A stretch of 64,000 nt of DNA from Lapidilactobacillus gannanensis (GTDB lineage: Bacteria; Bacillota; Bacilli; Lactobacillales; Lactobacillaceae): positions 1-64,000 of the forward strand of contig NZ_RHOT01000005.1 in assembly GCF_003946675.1 (NCBI RefSeq), written 5' to 3'. Each line of letters opens with the position of its first letter. Position 1 is the first letter of the stretch. Both the position numbers and the translations under genes were made by a program. Below, piece by piece: positions 1 to 6,395 of the stretch. The notes under the pieces are model-generated. The model saw only the letters and a program-made list of their open reading frames with translations, was not told where the DNA came from and made no database searches.

Positions 1-74
1 ATTGTTAATGCACGAACGACATTATCTTTGAACTTAAACAATTGAGTTTGATCGGGCGTTCTAATCATTTCCAT
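1..74 (-). CDS. Phage early protein, 5' end only
   Basis: An ATG at 74 is preceded by a strong Shine-Dalgarno (GGAGG, 7 nt upstream). It opens a leftward frame that stays open to the window edge, giving 24 residues beginning MEMIRTPDQTQLFKFKDN. The string LFKFKDNVVRAL loosely recalls the start of BRO-N/antirepressor proteins, but 24 residues cannot decide this. It follows rusA in the same direction and belongs to the leftward early operon. Confidence 0.55.
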   Translation of the reverse strand, partial: MEMIRTPDQTQLFKFKDNVVRALT

Positions 75-111
75 CGTTATTCCTCCATTCTAATTAGTTA
101 TACCAGTGCCG

Positions 112-738
112 TTATACTTGACTAATGGTCATTTCGATTCGTGGGTTCTCTGAATAGTATTTACCGATGAAACCTTCAACAATTTGTGCGTCGTCTTTCC
201 AAACAATCTTGGACAATGGATCGGTTACCGCTTTAAAATAATTATCAATGTCACCTTTGACAATAGGACGCACAATCCCCTGTTCTTTTAACCGTCGCTG
301 CTTATTGTTGGTACTTGCTTGAATCGAGCGATAGACCTTTACGTCACACCGCAATTGACCTTCTAACGGTTTATCTTTGTATTGATGGTAGGCTTGGTAT
401 TTGATAAGTTGCTTATACTTTCTGCTATCTACTGGATCATAAACAATTATTTTTCCTTTCACAATTGTGGTCCGAGGTCTCCCTTGAGGAACTGGCTCAC
501 CCAGAAAGGTTAGTTGAACTTTTCTGTTATAGGTTGGCTTTGAAATATCTTTCTCCAGCCAATCAATGAACTTCGGAATATTATTCTTTGCAATTAATAA
601 TGATTGTTTTGCCATACCATGAACGCTGGCAGAATCGTAGACTTCTAGCAACACATCACCACCCGCAATACGTTGTGCACTAAATCTATCGGTTGATGAA
701 CCACTGTGCGGCATATCTAAATTTACTTCTCCAAGCAT
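112..738 (-). CDS. rusA: RusA-family Holliday junction resolvase with N-terminal extension
   Basis: Resolves Holliday junctions and branched replication intermediates late in the phage early programme. The RusA domain fills about residues 75-208: FLGEPVPQGRPR near its start, then GDIDNYFKAVTDPL and a KDDAQI motif, which supply the acidic residues used by RusA. RusA proteins are usually about 120-140 residues, and here some 70 extra residues precede the domain with no recognised fold. I chose the ATG at 738 because a GGAG lies 11 nt upstream. The GTG at 750 overlaps that Shine-Dalgarno. It is near the downstream end of the early operon, a usual place for RusA in lactobacillus phages. Confidence 0.9.
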   Translation of the reverse strand: MLGEVNLDMPHSGSSTDRFSAQRIAGGDVLLEVYDSASVHGMAKQSLLIAKNNIPKFIDWLEKDISKPTYNRKVQLTFLGEPVPQGRPRTTIVKGKIIVYDPVDSRKYKQLIKYQAYHQYKDKPLEGQLRCDVKVYRSIQASTNNKQRRLKEQGIVRPIVKGDIDNYFKAVTDPLSKIVWKDDAQIVEGFIGKYYSENPRIEMTISQV

Positions 739-833
739 TAATACATACACTCCTCTAACCTGTTAATTTAAGTCGCTCTTAGCATAAATCCGGTCAAGTT
801 TTTCGATGATACTTATTCTTGAACCATAGCAGA

Positions 834-1070
834 TCACTCATCATGATGATCATCTGGTTCTAACGGGTCCCAACCATTTTCAAGGGCATACCTGAATTTC
901 AAAATAGCTGCATCCCCGTATTCCTGGTAATAAGCGTAAAGTTCTTCGCATATCTCGCCTTCTGAGATATCTCTGATGACCTGGTTAATGTCATCTTCTG
1001 GATAGTAAAGGTCCAGTGCGTCGCCGACTTTTTTAGACAGTTTAATGTGTTTTGGATGTCTAAATTCCAT
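834..1070 (-). CDS. Small phage protein, DUF1642-like paralogue A
   Basis: 78 residues, acidic, unknown function. The stretch HIKLSKKVGDALDLYYPE matches HIKLPKKVGDELDLYYPE in the protein at 5537-5800, and the two stay alignable to the GW(D/E)P motif near the C-terminus. A third relative lies at 3664-3870. The LPK.VG.EL start and GW near the end are what I associate with DUF1642 phage proteins, but the assignment is tentative. Its start codon overlaps the stop of the preceding gene by one base (TAATG), so translation is probably coupled. Confidence 0.75.
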   Translation of the reverse strand: MEFRHPKHIKLSKKVGDALDLYYPEDDINQVIRDISEGEICEELYAYYQEYGDAAILKFRYALENGWDPLEPDDHHDE

Positions 1071-1333
1071 TAGTTTGCCTCCTGGCTAAGTTTTTCAGAA
1101 GCCGCAAACTTCACATTTTCCGGTGGTGTTTGCATATCTGATATTGCTAATCCGAATAGTACATCTGCTGCCGACGTGTCTTCGGTACGACTGCTCGCGG
1201 CTATCTTCCGAGCCAGTGTAACGATTACGAAAGATATGTCTGTATCCGATGCATTACGAATCTTTGCGGATACTTGTTTGCGCGAACCCTGTGTCGTAAC
1301 TAATAATTCAAATGTTGCTTTATGATCTTTCAT
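1070..1333 (-). CDS. Hypothetical phage protein
   Basis: 87 residues, no recognised domain. A beta-strand-rich N-terminal half (ATFELLVTTQGSRKQVSAKI) is followed by a helical, alanine-rich part. The start at 1333 follows a good AAGGAG. The stop overlaps the start of the next gene as TAATG. The overlapped leftward context supports real translation. Confidence 0.65.
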   Translation of the reverse strand: MKDHKATFELLVTTQGSRKQVSAKIRNASDTDISFVIVTLARKIAASSRTEDTSAADVLFGLAISDMQTPPENVKFAASEKLSQEAN

Positions 1334-1344
1334 GTTAAAACTCC

Positions 1345-1671
1345 TTAATCGCCGGTCATAATCAACGGCGCATTTTCTAATTGTGCTAATAAATCTTCAA
1401 TTTTAGTTGCGTGATTTGGTGATAGCTGCATGACAAACTTATTAGCCGGCTCAACCGGGTAAGCAGGTAAAGCTCTTGGGTCATCCTCGCTCGAGTAACC
1501 CCACCAATGTCCATATAGCTCATCAGATTGTGTATATTTCTTAGGCAACAAGCTAAAAAGCACGACATACCTGTCATCTTCACGGACAATCCATTCATAA
1601 CCTTGATGTTTCAATTCTTTAAGCTGCTCAACGAATTGATTTTTATCCTTGGGATTCATTGTCAGTTGCAT
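1345..1671 (-). CDS. Hypothetical phage protein
   Basis: About 108 residues starting MQLTMNPKDK. A GGAGG 9 nt upstream of the ATG at 1671 fixes this start, and the longer frame reaching 1725 has no comparable signal. It overlaps the tail of the YopX gene by 29 nt. The protein mixes charged and aromatic residues (GHWWGYSSEDDP) and is not recognised. It probably acts in the cytoplasm, as no membrane segment is present. Confidence 0.6.
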   Translation of the reverse strand: MQLTMNPKDKNQFVEQLKELKHQGYEWIVREDDRYVVLFSLLPKKYTQSDELYGHWWGYSSEDDPRALPAYPVEPANKFVMQLSPNHATKIEDLLAQLENAPLIMTGD

Positions 1672-2068
1672 TAGACTTCGCCTCCAGTAGCTCTGGGTTC
1701 TCGTGCACGTTGCCAATAACTTCACAGTTCATAAATTCTTCACCCAAATCATAGAAAAGGTCATCACCAGAAATTTCAAATTTAGCTTCGTCAAAGATAA
1801 CTCTGAATACGGGGTCTTCCAAATCATCAGTTAATCTAACTAAATCGCCTTCATAAATATCTTTGCCATTCACGTCTGTCAGGCCGGTATATTGTTCGAC
1901 AACATACTGATCACTATTCAAGAAATCGTCAAAGCACTCTTCGTCATAGTCAGCATTCTCACCATTTTCATACTTAACCCAGCCACTCAGTGTGTCATAT
2001 GCTCCCTGCACGTCATATAAGTAACACTCTTGCCCCTTATCCCACGCTCTGAACTTAATCTCTCTCAT
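1643..2068 (-). CDS. YopX family protein
   Basis: 141 residues. It opens with the family hallmark MREIKFRAWDKG. The middle reads QYTGLTDVNGKDIYEGDLVR and the end reads GNVHENPELLE. These are the conserved blocks of the YopX family (named after phage SPbeta), whose function is unknown. The length is normal. The start at 2068 uses the GGAGG that ends the preceding small membrane gene. A fragment of a second YopX tail survives at about 4620-4650. Confidence 0.92.
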   Translation of the reverse strand: MREIKFRAWDKGQECYLYDVQGAYDTLSGWVKYENGENADYDEECFDDFLNSDQYVVEQYTGLTDVNGKDIYEGDLVRLTDDLEDPVFRVIFDEAKFEISGDDLFYDLGEEFMNCEVIGNVHENPELLEAKSNATDNESQG

Positions 2069-2071
2069 AAC

Positions 2072-2212
2072 TTAGCCCTCCAATAACTTCCAAATAATAA
2101 TAAATACAATCGCTAACAATATTCCCAGCGCAACAAGGGGCAACCAGTCTCTGAAAAATAACGTTGTGATCAGTATTATTACCGCAATTAATGCTGCTAA
2201 CTTCTCAAACAC
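2072..2212 (-). CDS. Small phage membrane protein
   Basis: 46 residues from a GTG at 2212. Two hydrophobic segments (about residues 5-18 and 22-40) flank a short RDW loop, so a double-spanning inner-membrane peptide is likely. The GTG overlaps the TGA that ends the methyltransferase stub (CGTGTTTGAG). The upstream GGTGAG can serve as Shine-Dalgarno. The stop lies just before the yopX start and shares its ribosome site. The function is unknown. The unusual start makes me less sure of the exact N-terminus. Confidence 0.5.
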   Translation of the reverse strand: MFEKLAALIAVIILITTLFFRDWLPLVALGILLAIVFIIIWKLLEG

Positions 2213-2258
2213 GTTCTATCTCACCGCCTACACCAGCGAATAAATCAAGAAATTTCAT
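2205..2258 (-). pseudogene. N-terminal stub of a DNA cytosine-5 methyltransferase
   Basis: An ATG at 2258 with GGAG upstream encodes MKFLDLFAGVGGEIERV and then stops. FLDLFAG(V/I)GG is motif I of C5 DNA methyltransferases, which bind SAM there, and it normally occurs at the very N-terminus as here. The other roughly 300 residues are gone. The sequence after the GG runs into the small membrane gene. I read this as the start of a phage dcm-type gene left behind by a deletion or recombination. Confidence 0.75.
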
Positions 2259-2583
2259 AATTCTTACGCTCCTCCAGATACTGCGTAATGTTGTTCGTGC
2301 GAACTTCTTCATACATAATGCCAAGTTTTCTGGCTTTAGCTCTGACTTTGTCGCGAGTAGAGTACCTCGGCAATCCAAGTACGTCGTCAACTTCTTGCAA
2401 TCTTCGATACGGTTTGCCATCAAGAAGACAGTAATCTCTCCATGCCTCAAGGCCGTGCTTTAGTCTAAAATTTAAGATTCTTTTGGCACCAACATGTAAA
2501 CATCGGCCTATTGCAAAATCTGCCAACTTCATGTTGTAATACTTCATGCACTCGTCATAATCAATTTCCGGTAATAGCCCCAA
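2245..2583 (-). CDS. Hypothetical phage protein
   Basis: 112 residues from a TTG start at 2583, chosen because AGGAG lies 8 nt upstream and the frame closes soon above. It is basic in its second half (STRDKVRAKARKLGIMYEE), which could bind nucleic acid, but no family is recognised. Its 3' end overlaps the methyltransferase stub by 14 nt. A candidate antisense transcription unit lies just upstream of its start. Confidence 0.6.
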   Translation of the reverse strand: MGLLPEIDYDECMKYYNMKLADFAIGRCLHVGAKRILNFRLKHGLEAWRDYCLLDGKPYRRLQEVDDVLGLPRYSTRDKVRAKARKLGIMYEEVRTNNITQYLEERKNYEIS

Positions 2584-2597
2584 TTTAAACGCTCCTA

Positions 2598-2655
2598 TGC
2601 TATAATGTTTTTGTTGAGAACATCCCTAGGAGCTACCATTGGTGGCTCTTTTTTT
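2598..2655 (+). ncRNA. Candidate short antisense RNA with extended -10 promoter
   Basis: On the plus strand TGCTATAAT (2598-2606) is a perfect extended -10 element. About 25 nt later comes a terminator, giving a predicted RNA of only about 43 nt (about 2613-2655). The -35 region is poor. It opposes the early operon and sits upstream of the TTG start at 2583. A second unit of the same design is at 9432-9531. Inference only: an sRNA or a block on leftward transcription. Confidence 0.35.
2630..2655 (+). terminator. Intrinsic terminator, plus strand
   Basis: GAGCTACCA/TGGTGGCTC forms a 9-bp stem with one mismatch or wobble, followed by seven T residues. It faces right, opposite to the surrounding genes. 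Confidence 0.65.
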
Positions 2656-2697
2656 ACCGCACCCCCGAATCCTTTGTTAACACTATCGCTTGCCAGC

Positions 2698-2871
2698 TCA
2701 TTTCTCCGCCTCGGCGTACTTTTGTGAACACCATGGGATAACACCAGCCCATTTGCAAATCTCACTAACTGCGAGATCATCAACGTTAATCCCAGCCAAT
2801 GTTGTGTGGCCATCATTACATTCTGCCCAAACTTTGCCTGTTTTTTTATTTACTGCGCCGCCTGCTTGCAT
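2698..2871 (-). CDS. Hypothetical small phage protein
   Basis: 57 residues beginning MQAGGAVNKKTGKVWAECND, with three Trp and three Cys. The ATG at 2871 overlaps the stop of the preceding gene as TAATG. Two other frames are open across this stretch, but this one fits the coupled-overlap pattern of the operon and has the more protein-like composition. A GGAGAA at its end precedes a 15-codon open frame (about 2653-2700) that may be another gene stub. Function unknown. Confidence 0.5.
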   Translation of the reverse strand: MQAGGAVNKKTGKVWAECNDGHTTLAGINVDDLAVSEICKWAGVIPWCSQKYAEAEK

Positions 2872-3137
2872 TAATCTGCCTCACTTTCTGATTTATCTGT
2901 CCAATCGCCACGCTTGATTTTTTCTGACCAGACACTATGACCGATGATGCTTATATAACACTCATTGAGCTTTTCAGCACGATGGCAATATTTATCCAGT
3001 TGCAACATAAGATTAGGAATTATTTGTTGAGGTATGTGGTCATCTGCAATCAGCAGTTTTAATTTACAAATCTTTGTATCTAATTCCCAATAATAATCAT
3101 AGATTTGTTTTGCTATGTTTTCGCTATCAACACGCAT
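2871..3137 (-). CDS. Hypothetical phage protein
   Basis: 88 residues, predicted mostly helical (NIAKQIYDYYWELDTKICKL), cytoplasmic, not recognised. The start at 3137 directly abuts the stop of the upstream gene, and the stop overlaps the next start as TAATG. Confidence 0.6.
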   Translation of the reverse strand: MRVDSENIAKQIYDYYWELDTKICKLKLLIADDHIPQQIIPNLMLQLDKYCHRAEKLNECYISIIGHSVWSEKIKRGDWTDKSESEAD

Positions 3138-3437
3138 TTAATCTGCCTCCACAAGTTTATAGTTATCGTCTAATCGATATAACACGTGACGATACTGATT
3201 CTTACGGTCAAACATAAAATTAGGTTTCATAATTTGGTTAGCGTCGTATGAATAAGTGACAATTACGTCTTCATTAGGTATTGTGTCGGATTGATTAAAC
3301 GTCTTGGCCAGCGTGTCTGCCACCCTATTCATTTGTTCTCGCGTATGCAGTTGACCATCTTCGAGATACGTACCGATAATCTGTGCTTTCTCTGTACAAC
3401 GCCGGCCGCTTTCATGGACTATAATGTTAATTTTCAT
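3138..3437 (-). CDS. Hypothetical phage protein
   Basis: 99 residues starting MKINIIVHESGRRCTEKAQI. The ATG at 3437 is preferred over a GTG three codons earlier, because AGGTG is correctly spaced for the ATG only. No domain is recognised. It overlaps the upstream gene by 11 nt. Confidence 0.6.
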   Translation of the reverse strand: MKINIIVHESGRRCTEKAQIIGTYLEDGQLHTREQMNRVADTLAKTFNQSDTIPNEDVIVTYSYDANQIMKPNFMFDRKNQYRHVLYRLDDNYKLVEAD

Positions 3438-3663
3438 TGTATTCACCTAATAGATCGCTGATACGTGATCGTAATATATAAGCATAGCTTCTCATTGATG
3501 AAGATTGCGCTGCTAATAAGTCTAATTGCAATTGACTACAATCACGAAAAGATTTTTCCATAGCAGTTTGTGACATCCAATAACTATTTAGACGATTTAA
3601 TTTGTCGTTTAACTCGCCAAGTTCATTGTTTAATTTTTTAATTAACTCTTCGTTAGTTTTCAT
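3427..3663 (-). CDS. Small coiled-coil phage protein
   Basis: 78 residues with a helical heptad pattern (EELIKKLNNELGELNDKLN), then a second helix ending in RSRISDLLGEY. The two-helix layout resembles small early phage proteins grouped as crAss001_48-related, which have no known role. I offer that only as a resemblance. The start lies directly next to the stop of the gene above. Confidence 0.6.
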   Translation of the reverse strand: MKTNEELIKKLNNELGELNDKLNRLNSYWMSQTAMEKSFRDCSQLQLDLLAAQSSSMRSYAYILRSRISDLLGEYNEN

Positions 3664-3870
3664 TTACTCTTCCTCCCAGCCATTGATCCAAGCGTGCAAT
3701 AAATTTATCACTTGCGCATCACGATCAGACTTAACATCGCGATTGCAATAAGCTGTGCTAATAATGGCTTCCCAATTACATATTTCTTGGTAGTATTCAT
3801 CAAAGCTATATGCGCTGCATTTGTAAAAATCTAACTCTTCACCAACTGCTTTAGGTAGCTTAGTCTTCAT
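3664..3870 (-). CDS. DUF1642-like phage protein, paralogue C
   Basis: 68 residues from the ATG at 3870, which has GAGG 9 nt upstream. The longer frame starting nine codons earlier lacks a ribosome site. KLPKAVGEELDFY at the N-terminus and LLHAWINGWEEE at the C-terminus fit DUF1642, an uncharacterised early family of lactic acid bacteria phages. It is related to the proteins at 834-1070 and 5537-5800. It overlaps the degraded gene upstream by 11 nt. Confidence 0.7.
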   Translation of the reverse strand: MKTKLPKAVGEELDFYKCSAYSFDEYYQEICNWEAIISTAYCNRDVKSDRDAQVINLLHAWINGWEEE

Positions 3871-4072
3871 CAGCTTGTACCTCAACTTTGTAATCATTTA
3901 AGTCAATATTCTTAATCCAGAAATCCTTGTTGTATTTGTCAATTTATTCCTTATCCCCATACCACGTCGTGGCCTGCGAAAGTTTTGACGTCTGAGTCAG
4001 TCCACCCCATACTGGCTTGCACAGATATTTGCCGCTAGGCATACGGATAACCTTTATTTCTATTCGTTTCAT
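3860..4072 (-). pseudogene. Small phage gene broken by a nonsense codon
   Basis: From the ATG at 4072 the frame reads 42 residues (MKRIEIKVIRMPSGKYLCKP at the start). It meets TAA at 3944-3946, then stays open for 27 more residues ending EVQADED before a second TAA. Both halves look like protein, and the second half ends neatly over the next gene's start. One base change (for example GAA to TAA) explains it. The 42-residue product could still be made. The start overlaps the upstream stop as ATGA. Confidence 0.65.
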
Positions 4073-4419
4073 TTCTCCGCCTCCAGTTTCGCAATTTCTC
4101 CATGTTCCACATTGCTTGATAAGCTTTTGACTAATTCACGATAACTTTCAACTCGTACTTGCTTTAACGATTCATTATTCTCGTACCTTGAAGTCATCTG
4201 CTCCAACAATTCGCCATCTTTGTAATATGCAATTCCACGCTTTTCAACAGCAATACCTATGTGTCGATTTGTGCTTTCTGGAGACACGACCCAGAAATTC
4301 TCAGGGCAAAACCATATTTCAAATTTAATATTGCCACTATGGTCAAACGTTGCACGTAAGATTGAATTGTCACCAATAACGTGAAATGGGGTATGTGGAT
4401 TGACTTCATCACGTTTCAT
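4069..4419 (-). CDS. Hypothetical phage protein
   Basis: 116 residues, a beta-rich first half (FHVIGDNSILRATFDHSGN) followed by a helical C-terminal third. No family is recognised. It overlaps both neighbours by 4 nt, so translation is probably coupled. Confidence 0.6.
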   Translation of the reverse strand: MKRDEVNPHTPFHVIGDNSILRATFDHSGNIKFEIWFCPENFWVVSPESTNRHIGIAVEKRGIAYYKDGELLEQMTSRYENNESLKQVRVESYRELVKSLSSNVEHGEIAKLEAEK

Positions 4420-4607
4420 ATTTCTTCCTCCAATTTTCTACCGCACATTGGGCAATAGTTGATTACACGTATTTGATACAAATCACTAGGACGATCGTTG
4501 TAGTAATCCCAGATAACAGTATTTATCAGTTCATCACCAATAATGTTTAATGTACCGTTTGATACTTCCATAAGTGCTAAGTTATCTTGGCAGTACTTAC
4601 ATTTCAT
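4416..4607 (-). CDS. Zinc-ribbon-like small phage protein
   Basis: 63 residues with one CxxC pair at the start (MKCKYC) and another near the end (NYCPMCGRKLEEE), spaced by about 45 residues. That arrangement suits a single zinc site. The C-terminal CPMCGRKL form is common in small phage zinc ribbons. DNA or protein binding is likely, but the partner is unknown. Its start overlaps the upstream 36-codon frame. Confidence 0.65.
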   Translation of the reverse strand: MKCKYCQDNLALMEVSNGTLNIIGDELINTVIWDYYNDRPSDLYQIRVINYCPMCGRKLEEEI

Positions 4608-4714
4608 CGTCTATTCCTCCAATAATTCAGGGTTTTGGTACTTATTACCCAATCAGCCACTACCGGTTCCATCGTTCCTTCTGCTGGAAACCATTCACGC
4701 GCTTTTAATTTCAT
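4604..4714 (-). CDS. 36-residue phage ORF over a YopX tail scar
   Basis: An ATG at 4714 with GGAGG 8 nt upstream gives MKLKAREWFPAEGTMEPVVA and on to NYWRNRR. In a different frame the same DNA encodes LGNKYQNPELLEE and a stop. That is the typical YopX C-terminus (compare GNVHENPELLE in the intact yopX gene). So the 3' part of this gene is probably the relic of a second yopX joined to another gene start. Whether the 36-residue product works is unknown. Confidence 0.5.
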   Translation of the reverse strand: MKLKAREWFPAEGTMEPVVADWVISTKTLNYWRNRR

Positions 4715-4726
4715 TAGGCAATCCTC

Positions 4727-5191
4727 CTAATAGTTAGTGGCTTCCAGCCAGCTGTAGTTAAAATCTTTTTTAATCAATGGTTGTTTCTCGTTGAGCGGTT
4801 TGGTGACACACTGGGCAATTGTCTTAAAATCGTTAGCTCTAACCACGACTGCCTCAACAGGAATTCCATATCTTGCCGCAAATAACCGAAATCTTAGTTT
4901 GGCAGATGCATCGATTCCATAGACAGTCAAACTGTTTTTGACATCGTAAACGTGCTTAATTTTGCCCTCATTATCATAGATCACGAAGTCAGGCGTATAT
5001 CTCGCTGATCCAATCTTTGCTTGTTCGATTGGCGTCATTGCAACCAGCTCATAGGCTGGATGAACGTCGAATTTATAACCTGAATCCTTAACAAACTTCG
5101 AGTAAAACAAGTATTCCTTTTGAGAATCAAACTTGTATCCATCAAAGCTCACTTTGATTCCTCTTTTGTTTAATGCCGTTGGTGCCTTCAT
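4727..5191 (-). CDS. DUF1064 phage protein, PD-(D/E)XK-like
   Basis: 154 residues. KFDSQKEYLFYSKF near the N-terminus supplies a glutamate, YTPDFVIYDNEGKIKHVYDVK supplies the PD...DVK core, and KLRFRLFAARYGIP follows. This is the pattern of DUF1064, a nuclease-like phage family (PD-(D/E)XK fold) whose members lie near replication and recombination genes. The expected role is processing of phage DNA ends or junctions; the substrate is unknown. The gene overlaps the DUF3850 gene by 4 nt. Confidence 0.85.
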   Translation of the reverse strand: MKAPTALNKRGIKVSFDGYKFDSQKEYLFYSKFVKDSGYKFDVHPAYELVAMTPIEQAKIGSARYTPDFVIYDNEGKIKHVYDVKNSLTVYGIDASAKLRFRLFAARYGIPVEAVVVRANDFKTIAQCVTKPLNEKQPLIKKDFNYSWLEATNY

Positions 5192-5451
5192 TTTCTCAGT
5201 CCCATCACTACATAATTATCTTTCTGCGCATAATCAGTGATATAACCAACCGATCGAGTAACCTTGCGACCAGTATATTTGCCGTTATCCCATTCTTCTA
5301 AGATTAAGATGTCTCCGACCTTATAATTTCGGTCGTTCTTTCTGATTTCAAAGTTCTTGCCGTTGTGCAAAACGTCATCGAAGTATTGGGGCAATATCTT
5401 TAGCTCGTGAGTAGCAGCGCTTCTGCTTGGCAAAATTGATGGTCTAATCAT
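5188..5451 (-). CDS. DUF3850 (ASCH/PUA-like) phage protein
   Basis: 87 residues. HELKILPQYFDDVLHNGKNF, then EIRKNDRNYKVGDILILEEW, then a late GYITDYAQKDNYVVMGL block are diagnostic of DUF3850, a small ASCH/PUA-fold family thought to bind RNA or nucleotides. AAGGAGG 9 nt upstream confirms the start. Its role in the phage is not known. Confidence 0.85.
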   Translation of the reverse strand: MIRPSILPSRSAATHELKILPQYFDDVLHNGKNFEIRKNDRNYKVGDILILEEWDNGKYTGRKVTRSVGYITDYAQKDNYVVMGLRK

Positions 5452-5512
5452 CTTTCTTAGCCTCCTTTGACAAATTAACTCTTTTAATCATTTGATTCAT
5501 TGATTTACCCAT
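5444..5512 (-). CDS. 22-residue ORF, doubtful
   Basis: A basic reading frame (MGKSMNQMIKRVNLSKEAKK) lies between two real genes. It is in the same frame as the gene at 5537-5800, directly beyond its TAG stop. The only GGAGG is 23 nt upstream of the ATG, too far for normal initiation. It could be a relic of the gene that once followed ssb. Confidence 0.25.
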   Translation of the reverse strand: MGKSMNQMIKRVNLSKEAKKDD

Positions 5513-5536
5513 AGATTTGACACTTTCGGCGGCCTC

Positions 5537-5800
5537 CTAGAATGGTAGATCATCATCGCTGATGTCGATTGGTTCCCAACCATCCCTCATGGCATACTTC
5601 AGACGTTCAATGCCAGCATCACCATAATCACGATAATATGATCTGATCTCCTCAGAAACTGTACCTTGCATGATGTCCTTAATTACAAAAATGATAGTTG
5701 CTTCTGGATAGTACAGGTCAAGTTCATCGCCAACCTTTTTTGGCAACTTAATATGTTTCGAATTTGGAACAAAAGCTGCGAACCTTGTCTTAACTTTCAT
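5537..5800 (-). CDS. DUF1642-like paralogue B with SSB-type C-terminal tip
   Basis: 87 residues. HIKLPKKVGDELDLYYPE and the following region align with the protein at 834-1070 up to the GWEP motif. It then ends IDISDDDLPF, the classical acidic tip of bacterial SSB proteins, instead of the paralogue's PDDHHDE. In SSB this tip docks PriA, RecG, RecO and other genome-maintenance proteins. I infer recombination that joined a DUF1642-like gene to the last codons of a lost phage ssb. No full ssb is visible in the window. Start supported by AAGGAG 8 nt upstream. Confidence 0.75.
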   Translation of the reverse strand: MKVKTRFAAFVPNSKHIKLPKKVGDELDLYYPEATIIFVIKDIMQGTVSEEIRSYYRDYGDAGIERLKYAMRDGWEPIDISDDDLPF

Positions 5801-5812
5801 TTTGAAAACTCC

Positions 5813-6304
5813 TTACTTTGTATTACTAATCACCGTAAATTTACTACGTCGATCAGCGTAAACTGCTTGATTAATTTCATTCTCATCCCACTCAGGAATT
5901 ATTTCTGCATCGTAAGTAACAACAAGATTGACAAAATCATATTTAATTTCTTTAATGCCGGTAATTACAATACAGCAGTCCGATCCTGGTTGGTCTTTAT
6001 CAGAAGCCATGCGAATTGTGCCAGCCTTGAACAACTCTTCTTTAGAATCAAAACTACTAACGTTCTCATAACTGTACGACTTAGTAAACGGCTGTTCTTT
6101 TTCAAAATTATAGGTGTGGTCATCTGTACCAACATATTGAGCAATGAATTCACACTTGGTTGATGGACCTGATTCATACATGCTCCAGTTCACATTAATA
6201 ATTTTAGTAACGACTGCTTTTTTGCCTTTGTACTCAATTACTTCTCCAACGCGCATGCTTGAGTTGAAGCCATTACGCACTGCGTATAATATCTCAGTTG
6301 CCAA
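5813..6304 (-). CDS. Hypothetical phage protein
   Basis: 163 residues. The N-terminal part (VGEVIEYKGKKAVVTKI) suggests a small beta-barrel. No catalytic motif or membrane segment is seen. The start at 6304 has GGGGTGAG upstream, shared with the end of the tiny gene before it. Function unknown. Confidence 0.6.
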   Translation of the reverse strand: MATEILYAVRNGFNSSMRVGEVIEYKGKKAVVTKIINVNWSMYESGPSTKCEFIAQYVGTDDHTYNFEKEQPFTKSYSYENVSSFDSKEELFKAGTIRMASDKDQPGSDCCIVITGIKEIKYDFVNLVVTYDAEIIPEWDENEINQAVYADRRSKFTVISNTK

Positions 6305-6311
6305 CGTTATC

Positions 6312-6395
6312 TCACCCCGCTATTGCATTGACTATTCGTTCATTTGCCAACAATAATCTTTCGAGGGCGCGAACTAAAGATTTGATAATCGTCAA
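6312..6395 (-). CDS. 27-residue phage ORF with TTG start
   Basis: The TTG at 6395 overlaps the TGA of the replication gene (TTGA), suggesting coupled translation. The peptide MTIIKSLVRALERLLLANER is a strongly amphipathic helix, similar in style to tiny ALERI(A/L).ANERI phage proteins. No independent ribosome site is visible. An alternative 24-codon ORF starts at 6413 with a good GGAGG but looks less protein-like. Confidence 0.4.
   Translation of the reverse strand: MTIIKSLVRALERLLLANERIVNAIAG

Noticed and set aside
2595-2816. Leftward 73-codon ORF
   Set aside because: It competes with the 57-residue frame at 2698-2871, which has the TAATG coupling; the 73-codon frame spans the terminator hairpin and has no ribosome site.
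5666-6163. Long plus-strand ORF of 165 codons
   Set aside because: It runs antisense through two well-supported leftward genes and has no ribosome site.
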